From positions 90,205 to 154,204 of the forward strand of contig JAUJYZ010001262.1 of assembly GCA_033675265.1 (NCBI GenBank): DNA of 64,000 nucleotides, written 5' to 3'. Source of the stretch: Actinostola sp. cb2023 (lineage: Eukaryota; Cnidaria; Anthozoa; Actiniaria; Actinostolidae). Below the pieces are notes generated by a model. It was not told where the DNA came from. It saw only the letters and a list, made by a program, of their open reading frames with translations, and made no database searches. Position numbers and translations under genes: made by a program. Each line of letters begins with the position of its first letter. Positions within the stretch are counted from its first letter, which is position 1. Below, piece by piece: positions 1 through 10,504 of the stretch.

Positions 1-1
1 C

Positions 2-3000
2 CGATATTCAAACTCAGACTCTACCTTTCAACTAACTCGCTTGGCTACAAGTGGGGATATCAGTGTAAATCCAGGACCAATTCAGGAAAAACCGAAATGC
101 CAACAGTGCTCAAGGACTATTGCAAGAAATCATCGAGCTGTTGTTTGTTGTCAGTGCAGCCTTCCTTGGCACATCAAGTGTGGCGGAGTTACGCCCATGC
201 AATATGCTACTATTGCAGCAAATACACAAGCCTGGACCTGTGTACGATGTGCACAGGGAGCAGTCACTGATTTATTACATACGCTGCCATTTAGTACGGC
301 TTCTGATGAATCTTTATTATTATTAAATGAAACAGCGAACTCACTGACAGATACAAATGAAGTTGAATATGCTAATGACGGAAGCGAAGAAGAAGATCCC
401 ATGGGAGAATCGCTGTCACGTATTGTTTCCTCAAGACAAAAGAACAATCGAGGACTACTAATGATGCATCTGAACATAAACAGTATACAGAACAAATTTG
501 AAGAATTCAAAATATTAGTTAATCAACTCAAAGCACAAGTCATTTTCTTGACGGAAACAAAAATTGATTCGTCATATCCAAACAGTCAGTTCAGTTTAGA
601 AGGTTACAACTTGTACAGACAGGATCGTATCAAAGGAGGAGGTGGAATTTTGGCGTATTTCTCGTCTAATCTACCTACAAAAAGGCTAAAACTTCAGAGG
701 AAATACAACACTTTTGAATCACTTGTCATCAAATCCAAGTTTGGCAAACACGAAGTGATAGTTATTGGTCTATATAGGCCTCCGAAGGCTGTTGGAAATG
801 ATTACTACCTCAGATTGGAAAAAGATCTAAATGATATCGTCTCCTGGGCATCACTACAGACGCAATTCGTTGTAATAACTGGAGATCTAAACCTTGATCG
901 TCTGAAACCTGAACTTAGGGAAGGTAAAATATTGAAGGATCTTGAGGATGTTCATGGACTTACTTGTTTGATAACGAAACCCACAAGATTAACACACAAA
1001 CTTTACTCCATGTCATTCTAACAAATAAACCTGAACTTTTTAAAGAAGCGCATGTCTACAACCCAGAGATTAGTGACCATGCAATGGTAATTGGGATTAT
1101 GACTGAAAATGCCATCCATCATCCTCGTAAAGTTGTTACCTTCAGAAATTTTAAGAAGATGGATGAAGAAAACTTCTTAAATGATTTAAGAACAGCACCG
1201 TGGCACGTAGGAAATATTTTTGACTCCATAGACGACCAGTATCATTACTGGGAATCCTTACTTAACAACATCTTGGATGACCATGCACCGCTAAAGAAGA
1301 TGAGAGTGAGAGAGACTGATGTCCCATATATGACAACAGAGTGGAAAGCTGCTATCAGGAAGAAACGTAGATATGGAAAAATATTCTTAAATAATCCAAC
1401 GCAAGAAAATCGCGAACTAAAGAATAAGTGGAGGAATACAGCAACAAAGCTTCGTCGAAAAGCTATAAGGAATACTGGAAAACAAAAACAGAAGAGATTA
1501 AAACCAATCCGAAAGAGTTTTACAAAGTTTTTAAGCCTATGTTAAATACAAGGGCTAAAGGAAATGATAAACAATGTGTAACCTTGGAAATTGATGGCGC
1601 TATCATAGGCGATCAAAAAACAGTTGCTAATCACTTTGTAAATTACTTTGCCTCGGTGGCTAAAAACATTGGAGATCCTGAAATATTGGCGCTCACTGAA
1701 GACCAGTTAAAAAGCCATTCTAGCACACAAACCATAAATAACAACAGAAGAATAGTAAATGGTCCTCAACTTGAAATTCAGAAATTCAGCTGTGGAGAAG
1801 TATCCAAAGCACTTAGTGAACTAAATGTGAAAAAGGCTGTTGGTTATGATCGGATGCCGCTCAAGATTCTCAAGATGGGACACCAAGAACTAGCACCATC
1901 TTTGACTACCATATACAATAAATGCATAGAAGCAAGTTATTGGCCTGCTGATTGGAAGAAAGGGGAATGGATCCCAGTTTTTCAAGAAAGATAATAATTT
2001 GGATGTAAAGAACTATAGGCCTATTACGTTGCTTACTGCTAGCGATAAAGTGTTTGAAAAATTATTAAGTAAACAAGTAACAACATTTATGGAACCACGC
2101 CTTAGTAGTAATCTCACAGCCTATCGCAAAAGACACAGCACGGAAACAACTCTGATTAGTCTTGTGGAAAAATGGAAAAGTGCTATCGATGAAAAGAAAA
2201 TGGTAGGAGTACTATCAACTGACATGTCCAAGGCTTTTGATTCATTACATCCTCCACTTCTATTAAGTAAATTGAAAGCTAATGGATTTTCTGAATCTAC
2301 CATCAAACTAATGCGATCATATTTTGACAAAAGAAAATGCAGAGTAAAAATCGGCTCTCAAGTCGCTAGTGAATGGAAGGAAGTACTTAGAGGGTGCCCT
2401 CAAGGCTCGACATTTGGCCCGTTACTATGGAATATTTTCCAGAACGATTTAACATATACAATCAGTAAATGTAACTTAAAAATGTATGCAGATGACCACC
2501 AACTTCATTCCACTGGTGAAACGATTAAGGAAGTTGAAGAGGCTCTTAATAAGGAGGGAAAGCTGATTTCAGAATGGTATGATAGTAACCTATTACAAGG
2601 AAACTTTGAGAAATACCAAACCATGAGTTTGGGGCCAAGAAAAAAGACAAAGATATGAATATCGTAATGTCGAATATACCTATCAAACAAGACACAGAAT
2701 TGAAACTCCTAGGTTTGACGATTGATGAAAATCTGAATTTTACAAATCACGTTGGCGCAGTATGTAAAAAAACAGCCAAAAAAGTTGGAGTATTAATGAG
2801 ATTAAGGAACATGTTACCAATCAAAGCTAAACTTACTATCTACAAATCTGCTATACTGCCTCAACTAACGTACTGTCATACTGTATGGCACTTCTGCCGA
2901 GCATCTGACAACAGAAAACTTGAGCGTATTCAAGAAAGAGCGTTAAGAGCTGTTTACAACAATAAGATCGACACGTATGAAGAGCTTTTAAGCATGGCAA

Positions 3001-3338
3001 AACTACCTACACTACAGAACAGAAGATTGCAGGACATTGCTATCCTAATGTTTAAAGTCAAAAATGAATTTTGCCCTTCCTATATACAGGAACTTTTCAA
3101 GAAAAACACTTGCAATCAGTATAATCTTAGAAACTCTGACTTCACTATACCTAGATTTAATACAGTTACATACGGCAAACATAGTCTTAGATATTTTGGA
3201 CCTGTTCTATGGTCAAAACTTAGTGAAACCATAAGAAAGTCTAGCACTATTAATATTTTCAAATCACATATAAGGAAATTAGAACTTAAGGATTTAATAC
3301 AAGAAACATGTCACGCTTGTTTTTTATGTAATAATTAG
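2..3338 (+). pseudogene. CR1-like polyprotein (PHD finger, endonuclease, reverse transcriptase), frameshifted
   Basis: The frame is open from base 2, so the start lies outside the window. A Cys/His finger (CQQC...C..C..WHIKC...WTCVRC) lies at about residues 20-70 of the visible part. The endonuclease follows, with the conserved LNINSI, LTETK, GGGGILAY, YRPP, GDLNLD and SDH blocks. The RT has NYRPITLL, DMSKAFDSL, RGCPQGS and MYADD, so the catalytic Asp residues are present. The frame breaks near 985 (CA repeat), 1468, 1978-1982 (an extra T in a T5 run) and 2645 (A run). The C-terminal part runs from 2655 to 3338. An active copy would have one uninterrupted frame, so this copy is dead or carries sequence errors. 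In a living element the product nicks the target and reverse-transcribes its own RNA in the nucleus. Confidence 0.85.
53..79 (+). other. 2A-like (ribosome-skipping) peptide motif
   Basis: The nine codons read GDISVNPGP. The canonical 2A core is D-V/I-E-x-N-P-G-P; here the Glu is replaced by Ser. 2A-like sequences are known at the N-terminus of several APE-type non-LTR retrotransposons, and this one sits directly ahead of the PHD finger. Activity is uncertain because of the E-to-S change. Confidence 0.5.
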
Positions 3339-3601
3339 TTAATTAATGCATTTTATATATACATATTATAATTTTTTTTAGTAATATATATATATTTTTT
3401 AATTATTTTAATATAACTTTTAGATCTTAGATTTGATATTATTTGTATTGACATACAATAATATATATTAGGTGATTTATTTTTAATTATTATTTTTAGT
3501 TCAATTTTTCTAGATAGGTGTCCCCAATTAGCATACTTTTAAATGTAAGCTAACAAATTAAGACACATTAATAAAGTTTATTATTATTACCAAGTAAGGT
3601 C

Positions 3602-4108
3602 GTGGATTCGCAATCGACCGCAGAAGCGCATCAAGGCAGGCAGCAAAGCCAACTCAGTTCGCCGTTGGGCTTCGTGTTCGCTCCTCCGAGCCAGATATGG
3701 AGCACGGCAGAAGTGGAAACACCGATGAAAGAAACGAGTAGTTGTACGGAGGACGCAGAGTCGGGAACAGGAGCAACCCAGGAACTGTACACCCCACAGA
3801 GCTCAACAAACACGGTGGAAAGTAAGGGACCGGCGGAAATTGTGGAGGAGATGATCAAGGTGATGAAACATCCACCAAAAGATGATACGGAGACGGATAA
3901 CATGCTGTCAGGAGGGTCTGATTCAGAGTCGGCGATAGGCGAGGGAGATGGACAAGATAACATGTCGTCGGTGGAGTCGGATATTGAGTCAGATATGGAG
4001 GCGGTGTCGGGTACAGCAAAGCGGCCGGCTTCGCCAGTGACGAGCCCGAGGGCAAAGCTCAAGAGGGACATGGAGGAGATTGAGTCGGTAGTCAAGCAGA
4101 GACGTTAG
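3602..4108 (+). CDS. ORF1 fragment of the Tx1-like LINE
   Basis: A 168-codon open frame without an obvious ATG at its left end, consistent with 5' truncation of ORF1. It is acidic and rich in Ser, Thr, Glu and Asp (many SD and SE pairs) and ends in a basic stretch (KRPASPVTSPRAKLKR, then VVKQRR). No zinc knuckle or RNA-binding fold is recognisable. It lies 121 bp upstream of ORF2 and is assigned to ORF1 by position only. Confidence 0.55.
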   Translation: MDSQSTAEAHQGRQQSQLSSPLGFVFAPPSQIWSTAEVETPMKETSSCTEDAESGTGATQELYTPQSSTNTVESKGPAEIVEEMIKVMKHPPKDDTETDNMLSGGSDSESAIGEGDGQDNMSSVESDIESDMEAVSGTAKRPASPVTSPRAKLKRDMEEIESVVKQRR

Positions 4109-4229
4109 TTTTTATTGGTAAGCGCTGCTTTAGTTGTTGAAAAGTTTTAGTCGAGTAACTATTTAGCTAGGTTTTTCGTAACTTGAATATTTTTAATGAG
4201 TGTAGTATGTAAATGTCTCTGTTAACTTC

Positions 4230-7200
4230 ATGGCTAATTTAAACCTATTGTCTTGTAATGTTCGGGGAGTGGCAACAGTGGCGAGGCGAGATGTAAAATG
4301 TCCAGTATTGTCTAAGTGGAATGTTGTGTTTGTACAAGAGTCTTTTGTTTGTAATCAACGGAAAGCTGAGCGGTTTGGAAAGGCATGGAAAGGTAAATGT
4401 TATTGGAGTTTTGGTGAGGTGAGGAGTGCGGGTGTAGGGATTTTGTTGAGCGATCGTGTGAGTTTAGATGTTTTGGACGTTCGTCGAGATACTGAGGGGA
4501 GAGTGTTGAGTTTGTTAGTCAAATGGGGGAATGTAAGATATACTTTTCTGTGTGTGTATGCGCCAGTGAATGTTAGCGATCGTAAATTGTTTTTTCAAGG
4601 GCTTCATGATTATGTGTTTGCAAACTCGTACTGTATAATGGGGGGGGGGGGGGATTTTAATTGTGTGTTGGAGAGTAGAGATACAACGGCGACGACAGGA
4701 ACAAATAGAGCTGGGGGCGAGGAATTGAAGACGTTTTTGAGGGATTTTAAATTGTCTGATGCTTGGGTGTCTGTGCATGGTCGTACTGTTTCGTTTACAT
4801 GGATGGGTCAGGGAATAGGATCGAGGTTAGATCGGTTTTATGTGTCAAAGGATTTAGTGGATGTTGTAACTGGCTGTTTTGTAGAAGTGTTAGGAGTATC
4901 GGATCATGATGGTGTTGTGTTGTCTTTGAATCGTAGTGTGGGTTGTAAAAGCAAAGGGCTGTGGAAATTTAATAATGGGTTGTTGGAGGATAGTGAGTTT
5001 GTAAAGAGTATGAGAAAGTGGATAAGGCAATATTTAGAACGAAACAAGGGGGAGAGGGTAGGGGTATTTTGGGTCAAGTTTAAAAAAGGGGTCAAGAAAT
5101 TTGTCATTCGACATTCGGTTGCAAAGGCGAGAGAGAGAAGGAAGAAACGGGATAAGATAACTAATGAGATTATAAGGTTGAAAAGGGGCTTAGCTTTAGG
5201 GGAGGATGTGGGTGGGAGGATTAGTGAACTGAATGGGGAATTGAAAGCGGTAGTGATGAGAGAGAGTGAAGGTGTGAAGGTAAGGAGTCGTGCGCAATGG
5301 ATTGAGGAGGGGGAAAGACCGACGAGATATTTTTTTAACTTATGTGGGGGGCATGGTCAGGGGAATTTTATAGATGTGTTGAAGGATGGAAATGGAACAG
5401 AATGGAGTGATGAGAGTGAAAAAAGGAAGGTGATTGAAATGTTTTACAGGAATTTGTTTAAGTTGGAAGATGTAGATGTAGAGGTACAAGATGTATTGTT
5501 AAGTAAATTGTCAGCAGTGTTGTCAGATGAGTCGTGTAACAATTGTGAAGGGAGAGTAAGAGTGGAGGAGTTAGAGTATGCAGTGAAGGGAATGGCTAAT
5601 GGGAAAACACCGGGATATGATGGGCTATCGTTGGAATTTTATAAATGTTTTAGTGAGTTGTTACTACCTGTAGTGTGTCAGCTGGCAAACGAGAGTTTCG
5701 AAGTGGAGAGTTTGCCTGAAGAATGTGTGCGGAGTGTTGTGAGGTTAGCATTTAAGAAGGGAGATCGGAAAGAACTCAAGAATTGGAGGCCGATCTCTCT
5801 TCTTAATTTGGATTATAAGATAGTCTCTAAGGCTCTGAGTGTTCGTTTGAGGAGTGTCATGTCAGAGGTTGTGTGTAAAGACCAGACGTGTGGGGTGATG
5901 GGGAGGTCGATCACTGATAATTTGAATGTGATGAGAGATGTACTAGATCATATTGATCATACTGGGGAGGGAGGGGTCATTTTGACTTTGGATCAGGAGA
6001 AAGCGTTTGACAGGGTGGATAGGGGTTTTTTGAATAGGGTGTTGGGGAGGTTTGGCTTTGGGGCGGATTTTAGAAAGTGGATGAAGGTGTTATATGTTGG
6101 TGCGACAGCGAAAGTGATTTGTAATGGGGAGGTGACGGAGAGTATTGTGCTAGAGAAGGGGATTAGACAGGGGTGTTCGTTGTCACCTATGTTGTATGTG
6201 TTAATGGCAGAAGTGTTAGCGTGTAGTGTTCGTGCGGAGAAGGGTATATGTGGATTTTTGGTGCCGGGGTCGGGAGGTCAGCATACTAATATTTCTCAGT
6301 ATGCTGATGACACGACTGCGGTGCCGCGGGATGGGGTGTCAATTAGTAAGTATTTGGATATAGTGGAGTTTTTTGGGCGCGGGACGGGGGCGAGGTTGAA
6401 TAGAGGGAAATCAGAGGCAATGTGGATAGGATCGTGGAATAATAGAACGGATAAACCATATGGGTTAAAATGGGTAGTGCGAATGAAAGTATTGGGGGTG
6501 TGGTTTGGAGATAATGTAGAGGATGAGAACTGGGTGGCGAAGTGTGAAAAGTTAAAGAAGGTATTAGATATGTGGAAAGGTAGATGTTTGTCGTTGAGAG
6601 GTAAAGTGTTGATTGTTAAAGTGTTGGGGTTGTCAAAGTTAGATTATGTGGCTAGGGTGTTAACTGTGCCGAGTTGGGTGGTGACTAAAGTGAATTCGTT
6701 AGTGTGGAGTTTTGTGTGGAATGGGAAAGTAGAGTTGATCAAAAGGGAAACGTGTTTGTTACCATGTCTGTCAGGGGGGTTGGGAATGGTGGATTTTGGG
6801 GTTCGTGTGCGTGCTTTGCATATAACAAATGTAGTAGGGTCTCTAAATAGGTTGTCGGGTAAAATGTGGTGCTATTTGATATATTATTTAGGTGTGCGGT
6901 TGTCATCGTTACGTGATGATTGGATGTTTTTACGGGATAACTTGAAGCCAGGGGCGGGGTTTTTGTCTAAATATTATAAAGCGGTGTATGCGGAAATTCG
7001 TTTGTGTTCAGTGCAATGTTGTGCAGTGGTGAGTAAGATGTATGAGTTCCTAGTAAATAGTAAGTTGAAACAACCGAGGTGTATGGGTTATTGGGGTGAG
7101 GTGAGTGTGACTGAATGGAAGGATGTCTGGGGGGGGTTTCGTAACAGTTTGTCTGAAAATATTGTGGGTGAGGTGAGGTGGCGTATTGTACAGAGAGTGA

Positions 7201-7628
7201 CAAAAGTGCGGGACAGTCTTGTTAGATGGGGGTATAAGGTAGTGTCTAAGCGGTGTGCAGTATGTGGGAAGGATGAAACTATTGAACATTGTTTTTTGCA
7301 GTGTAGTCGTGTGAAAAAAGCGTGGGGATGGGTCGTGAGAATAGTCAGAAAGTGGTCACGTGAGTTTGTTGTCAATGCAAAGTGTGTGTTTTTGGGTTTG
7401 TTCAAGGAAGAACGTAAAGACTTGGTGATGTTTGTAGTAGAATGTATGTTAAATAATATTTGGTTTTTTCGTAATAGTGCGACGTTCCGTAACAGTGTTC
7501 GTCCGTATATTGATATTGTAAGAAAGTGTAAGAAAGATATTGTGTTTCGTTTAAGTGTTGAGTCGTTTCGTTTGAGTGAAAGAGATTTTCAGAAGGTATG
7601 GGGGGACAAAAAAGAATTTTGGCAGTAA
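4230..7628 (+). CDS. LINE ORF2 protein: endonuclease and reverse transcriptase
   Basis: This is 1132 codons starting at MANLNLLSCNVRG, the usual opening of an AP-like endonuclease (Asn of the first motif, then FVQES, YAPV, GGDFNCV, SRLDRFYVS, SDHDGV). The RT spans about residues 440-760, with GKTPGYDGL, NWRPISLLN, LDQEKAFDRV, GIRQGCSLSP and QYADDTT, so all the Asp residues needed for catalysis are present. A zinc finger of the RT-associated type (CAVCGKDETIEHCFLQC) lies near residue 1010. The protein would perform target-primed reverse transcription. Codons 138-141 are a G14 run (4640-4653) that keeps frame inside the MGGGGDFN block. No frameshift or stop is seen, so this is the best candidate for an active LINE here. 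Confidence 0.9.
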   Translation: MANLNLLSCNVRGVATVARRDVKCPVLSKWNVVFVQESFVCNQRKAERFGKAWKGKCYWSFGEVRSAGVGILLSDRVSLDVLDVRRDTEGRVLSLLVKWGNVRYTFLCVYAPVNVSDRKLFFQGLHDYVFANSYCIMGGGGDFNCVLESRDTTATTGTNRAGGEELKTFLRDFKLSDAWVSVHGRTVSFTWMGQGIGSRLDRFYVSKDLVDVVTGCFVEVLGVSDHDGVVLSLNRSVGCKSKGLWKFNNGLLEDSEFVKSMRKWIRQYLERNKGERVGVFWVKFKKGVKKFVIRHSVAKARERRKKRDKITNEIIRLKRGLALGEDVGGRISELNGELKAVVMRESEGVKVRSRAQWIEEGERPTRYFFNLCGGHGQGNFIDVLKDGNGTEWSDESEKRKVIEMFYRNLFKLEDVDVEVQDVLLSKLSAVLSDESCNNCEGRVRVEELEYAVKGMANGKTPGYDGLSLEFYKCFSELLLPVVCQLANESFEVESLPEECVRSVVRLAFKKGDRKELKNWRPISLLNLDYKIVSKALSVRLRSVMSEVVCKDQTCGVMGRSITDNLNVMRDVLDHIDHTGEGGVILTLDQEKAFDRVDRGFLNRVLGRFGFGADFRKWMKVLYVGATAKVICNGEVTESIVLEKGIRQGCSLSPMLYVLMAEVLACSVRAEKGICGFLVPGSGGQHTNISQYADDTTAVPRDGVSISKYLDIVEFFGRGTGARLNRGKSEAMWIGSWNNRTDKPYGLKWVVRMKVLGVWFGDNVEDENWVAKCEKLKKVLDMWKGRCLSLRGKVLIVKVLGLSKLDYVARVLTVPSWVVTKVNSLVWSFVWNGKVELIKRETCLLPCLSGGLGMVDFGVRVRALHITNVVGSLNRLSGKMWCYLIYYLGVRLSSLRDDWMFLRDNLKPGAGFLSKYYKAVYAEIRLCSVQCCAVVSKMYEFLVNSKLKQPRCMGYWGEVSVTEWKDVWGGFRNSLSENIVGEVRWRIVQRVTKVRDSLVRWGYKVVSKRCAVCGKDETIEHCFLQCSRVKKAWGWVVRIVRKWSREFVVNAKCVFLGLFKEERKDLVMFVVECMLNNIWFFRNSATFRNSVRPYIDIVRKCKKDIVFRLSVESFRLSERDFQKVWGDKKEFWQ

Positions 7629-7631
7629 ATA

Positions 7632-8000
7632 TGGTTTTTGCATACTAATGAGCAAATTTGGACAGAATTGAGTGCTGGATAAAGGGTTTAAGTGGGGTAT
7701 TAAGAAACACTGAGGACACGGTCCTACTTAAATAAAGGTGGAGGTGGGCTTTACAGAGGAAAAACAAAAAATAAATGAATATAAGAGAATATTGGAAAAA
7801 AAAGTGAATTTATGCAGTTTTTGCATACTAATGAGCAAATATGGACAAAATCAAGTGGCAGATAAAGAGGTTAAGAGTAGTATTGACAAATACTGAGGAC
7901 GCAGTCCTGCTTAAATAAAGGGGGAGGTGGTTTTGGGAAGAAAAAAACGGAAAATTAACGAATATTAGAGAAAATTAGAGAAAAAAATTAATTTATGCAG
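7632..8000 (+). repeat. 183-bp tandem duplication in the LINE 3' UTR
   Basis: The segment starting TTTTTGCATACTAATGAG at about 7634 recurs 183 bp later (about 7817). A third partial start (TTATGCAGTTTTGG) lies at 7994, again 183 bp on. Each unit also holds a 'GAGGAC.C.GTCCT.CTTAAATAAAG' block. Tandem 3' UTR units of this kind can be the template for RT recognition; that role is inferred. Confidence 0.8.
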
Positions 8001-8251
8001 TTTTGGAAATTGAAAATTTTGGAAAATAAATCGTATAATATGAAATGGAATAAGAAGTAAATAAAGTAATAGGAAGTACAAGTTGTAAAGAGTGTAAATA
8101 AGTAAAAGTATGAGGTTTAGAGTTTCGAGTATAATGTAGAAAAATTGTGTAACTGGGTTAGTGCCCGTTTGTTTTAATCTTATTAAAGATTTTATAAAAA
8201 AATAAAATAAAATAAATGTTACAGGCAATCAGTCTTTATCACTAATAAAGA

Positions 8252-8314
8252 ACTGATGAATAAAACATCAGTGTCTTTATAACTCTTATAGACACTGATG
8301 TTTTATTCATCAGT
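8252..8314. repeat. Perfect 25-bp inverted repeat (hairpin)
   Basis: Arms at 8252-8276 and 8290-8314 begin ACTGATGAATAAAAC and its complement, separated by 13 bases. A shorter nested inverted repeat lies just upstream (8230-8256). The right arm leads into the sequence shared with 38632-38900, so this marks the left edge of the duplication. Confidence 0.85.
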
Positions 8315-9073
8315 GTTTTATCGGGCTATGAAGATCCATGCATGTGACCGATTGGACAACCATGATCGGACCAATTGCTCATGAATTATTAATGAGGTTC
8401 AGAATTAAAATTATTACATGGAATGAGCTAAATGCAATAAATAAAGAGTTCCAAGATTTTAGCCGGAAAAAGCAAGAATTCCAGTATTTGCATATGCTCT
8501 GATCATGCGCAGAGTCGAGGACATCGTAGAGCCTGCTTTCAAATTAAACTTGAGCGGATTCGGACAGAGTGGTATTGCCTCTACTCAGTCCAAGGTCCCG
8601 CTGATTGTAATTATACGAGGGATACGAACTCATAAATAGTCATAAGGGACGATTAGGCCGTCTAATCTTCCTCGTGACAAGAAGAATTTCCGGTTATTCT
8701 CGCCAGTATTCCCTACTTTGAAGTTACATCACGTGATATTATTCTGTACATTTGATTGGCTGGTTACGCCATGAATAATTAACGTGTATGAGAAGCATGT
8801 TTCTTTAACTCATTAATAATTCATGAGATTTGGAAATGTGATCATAATATTAACATACAATTTTAGGCAACTTTAACTTTGAATTTCTCCAAGAATTATT
8901 AATGGTTTGAGAAGCGAGATCAAACACTAGAAAGATTTCTTGCTCCGATTTCAAAACACCTCGAAGTTTGTTTAAAAAAACTCGGCCGCGGCTCGTCTTT
9001 GCAACCTACTTCTCGTGTTTTGAAATCGGAGAAAAAACTCTTTCTCGTACTTGACATTTTACGTATTTTTCAG
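8311..9073 (+). repeat. Segmental duplication, copy A (upstream intron part)
   Basis: No coding sequence is seen. 8311-8580 matches 38632-38956, 8590-8780 matches 50366-50560, and 8781-9073 matches 55609-55955. The B copies are separated by the 11.4-kb transposon and the Ngaro element. The junctions are the uninterrupted target sequences (TCTACTCAG near 8580 and GAATAATTAA near 8772). Confidence 0.85.
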
Positions 9074-9314
9074 ATCCAGGAAAGCAGGAAGTATTGGCTT
9101 TTCCACGGAAATCTAATGAAGACTAAGTCGTTCTTGAGAGTGCCTTCGACAACTTAGCTGCCATTACAATCGCCTTGTGGGTGCAACTAGATTCAAGAAC
9201 CATTAGTCACGCACTGTTTAGCTATGCAACACAAGCCAATGACAATGAAGTATTCTTACATACAGGAGAAGGCCCTAAAACGACAATTCATTTTGGAGGA
9301 GCATCAATGATAAG

Positions 9315-10504
9315 GTAAGATCGACGTATTCGACTAGTATTTAAGAACTATACTGAAGACATTTTTTTAGTCAATCCCTTAAAGGAGAACTGAAGCCTAA
9401 ATTTATCTTTAAATAAAAACAAAGAGAATGTTGTGTACAATCATTTTCTAAATTAATTGCCAATTGTTTTTATTTTTATGAAGAAGAAATTTGAGTTTTA
9501 ATTGTAAAAAGACATGGATTACCGCTGAATTGAGCGCGGCTCACTTCAGTAATTATTCCCCATGTCTGACGTCACCTATCCCAAGGGAAAGTGCAATCAC
9601 AATGTAGAGTAATTATAAGTGCATTGTATTTTCTTGAACCCTTGAGAATGTTGTGAACGGATTATAATATTCCCCATAAACGACGTCACTAACAAAATGA
9701 TTTGAGCCGACGGTAAAACGGCAAAAATGGCGGATGATATTCCATATTGAATGTAAATTATGTTGATATCTAAGAAAGACTTACAAAAATTAACACTCAA
9801 GTAATAGTAATATAAGACATATCTAACTTTCTTGAACAAATAAATTTTGTCTTCGAAGTTGATGTTTTTGCATTTTTAGTATCCTGGTAGTATGTTTATT
9901 AATATGTCCAAACCGTTTTTCGTTATGATAAAAATAACTTTCGCAAAATGAGCTTCTTTTGCACAAATTTCGAGTCCGCCATTATTCAAACTGGTTTCTG
10001 GCCGTTGACTAATTACAATGGATGTGACGTCAGTTTCTCAAAATCGTTCGTCACAAGTTCGTCGCATGGCTAATTTATACGCATCAACACTGCGATTTCT
10101 TGGCGATTCAAGAGACTGTTTCTTGTTCAAATGTTTTAATCATAATTAAGCTAAAAAATACAGTGCAGCGAGCCGTGCAGCGACTCGTTAGATTGAGAAA
10201 CTGACGTCACAGTCTATTGTTCGCAGCAACAATTTAGTAATGGCGGATGTATTTTTGCCTGTTTTGAGAGTCCAATATTTCACTCCTTTACTCTTATTAC
10301 AGACCCCATTTTCATTTGCTATACTACGATAGTTTAGTAATTGCTTGTTTACATGGCGTTAATAAGAAGTGAATTGAGCTTCAGGAACATTTCTTTATTT
10401 CGCGCTCGAAGTTGGGCATTTGGGTTTCAAAGTGCGACAATTCCCGCTCGGTCAAACTATAGAAATGTGACAACACAACAAAGGCATGCAAACCTCTTGA
10501 CGTC
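9315..10504 (+). other. Intron of pentraxin copy A with a CRE-like foldback
   Basis: No gene is seen. The palindrome TGACGTCA or a close variant occurs at about 9568, 9685, 10025, 10204 and 10498. Two of these lie in a perfect 18-bp inverted repeat (10024-10041 and 10193-10210, GTGACGTCAGTTTCTCAA), which suggests a small foldback element of about 190 bp. The end (10420-10505) matches 56468-56560 in copy B. Confidence 0.6.

Larger units (their letters stand above)
1..3593 (+). mobile_element. CR1/L2-like non-LTR retrotransposon, 5' end cut by the window edge
   Basis: A LINE running off the left edge. The coding part (2-3338) gives, in order, a 2A-like motif, a PHD-type Cys/His finger, an AP-type endonuclease and a reverse transcriptase. 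An AT-rich 3' UTR of about 250 bp follows and ends in a short TTATTATTATTA tract just before a second LINE begins. A PHD finger ahead of the endonuclease and a short microsatellite-like 3' end are typical of the CR1/L2 group. Clade assignment is by eye only. Confidence 0.85.
3594..8212 (+). mobile_element. Tx1/L1-group non-LTR retrotransposon, 5'-truncated, with intact ORF2
   Basis: This begins right after the tail of the preceding LINE, holds an ORF1 remnant (3602-4108) and a complete ORF2 (4230-7628), and ends with a 3' UTR made of a 183-bp duplicated unit and an A-rich tail near 8190-8212. ORF2 carries an AP endonuclease, an L1-type RT with QYADD and a CCHC-like C-terminal finger, as in the L1/Tx1 branch. 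The coding strand is strikingly poor in C and rich in G and T throughout ORF2, unlike the flanking DNA. An intact 1132-codon frame suggests recent insertion. Confidence 0.88.
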
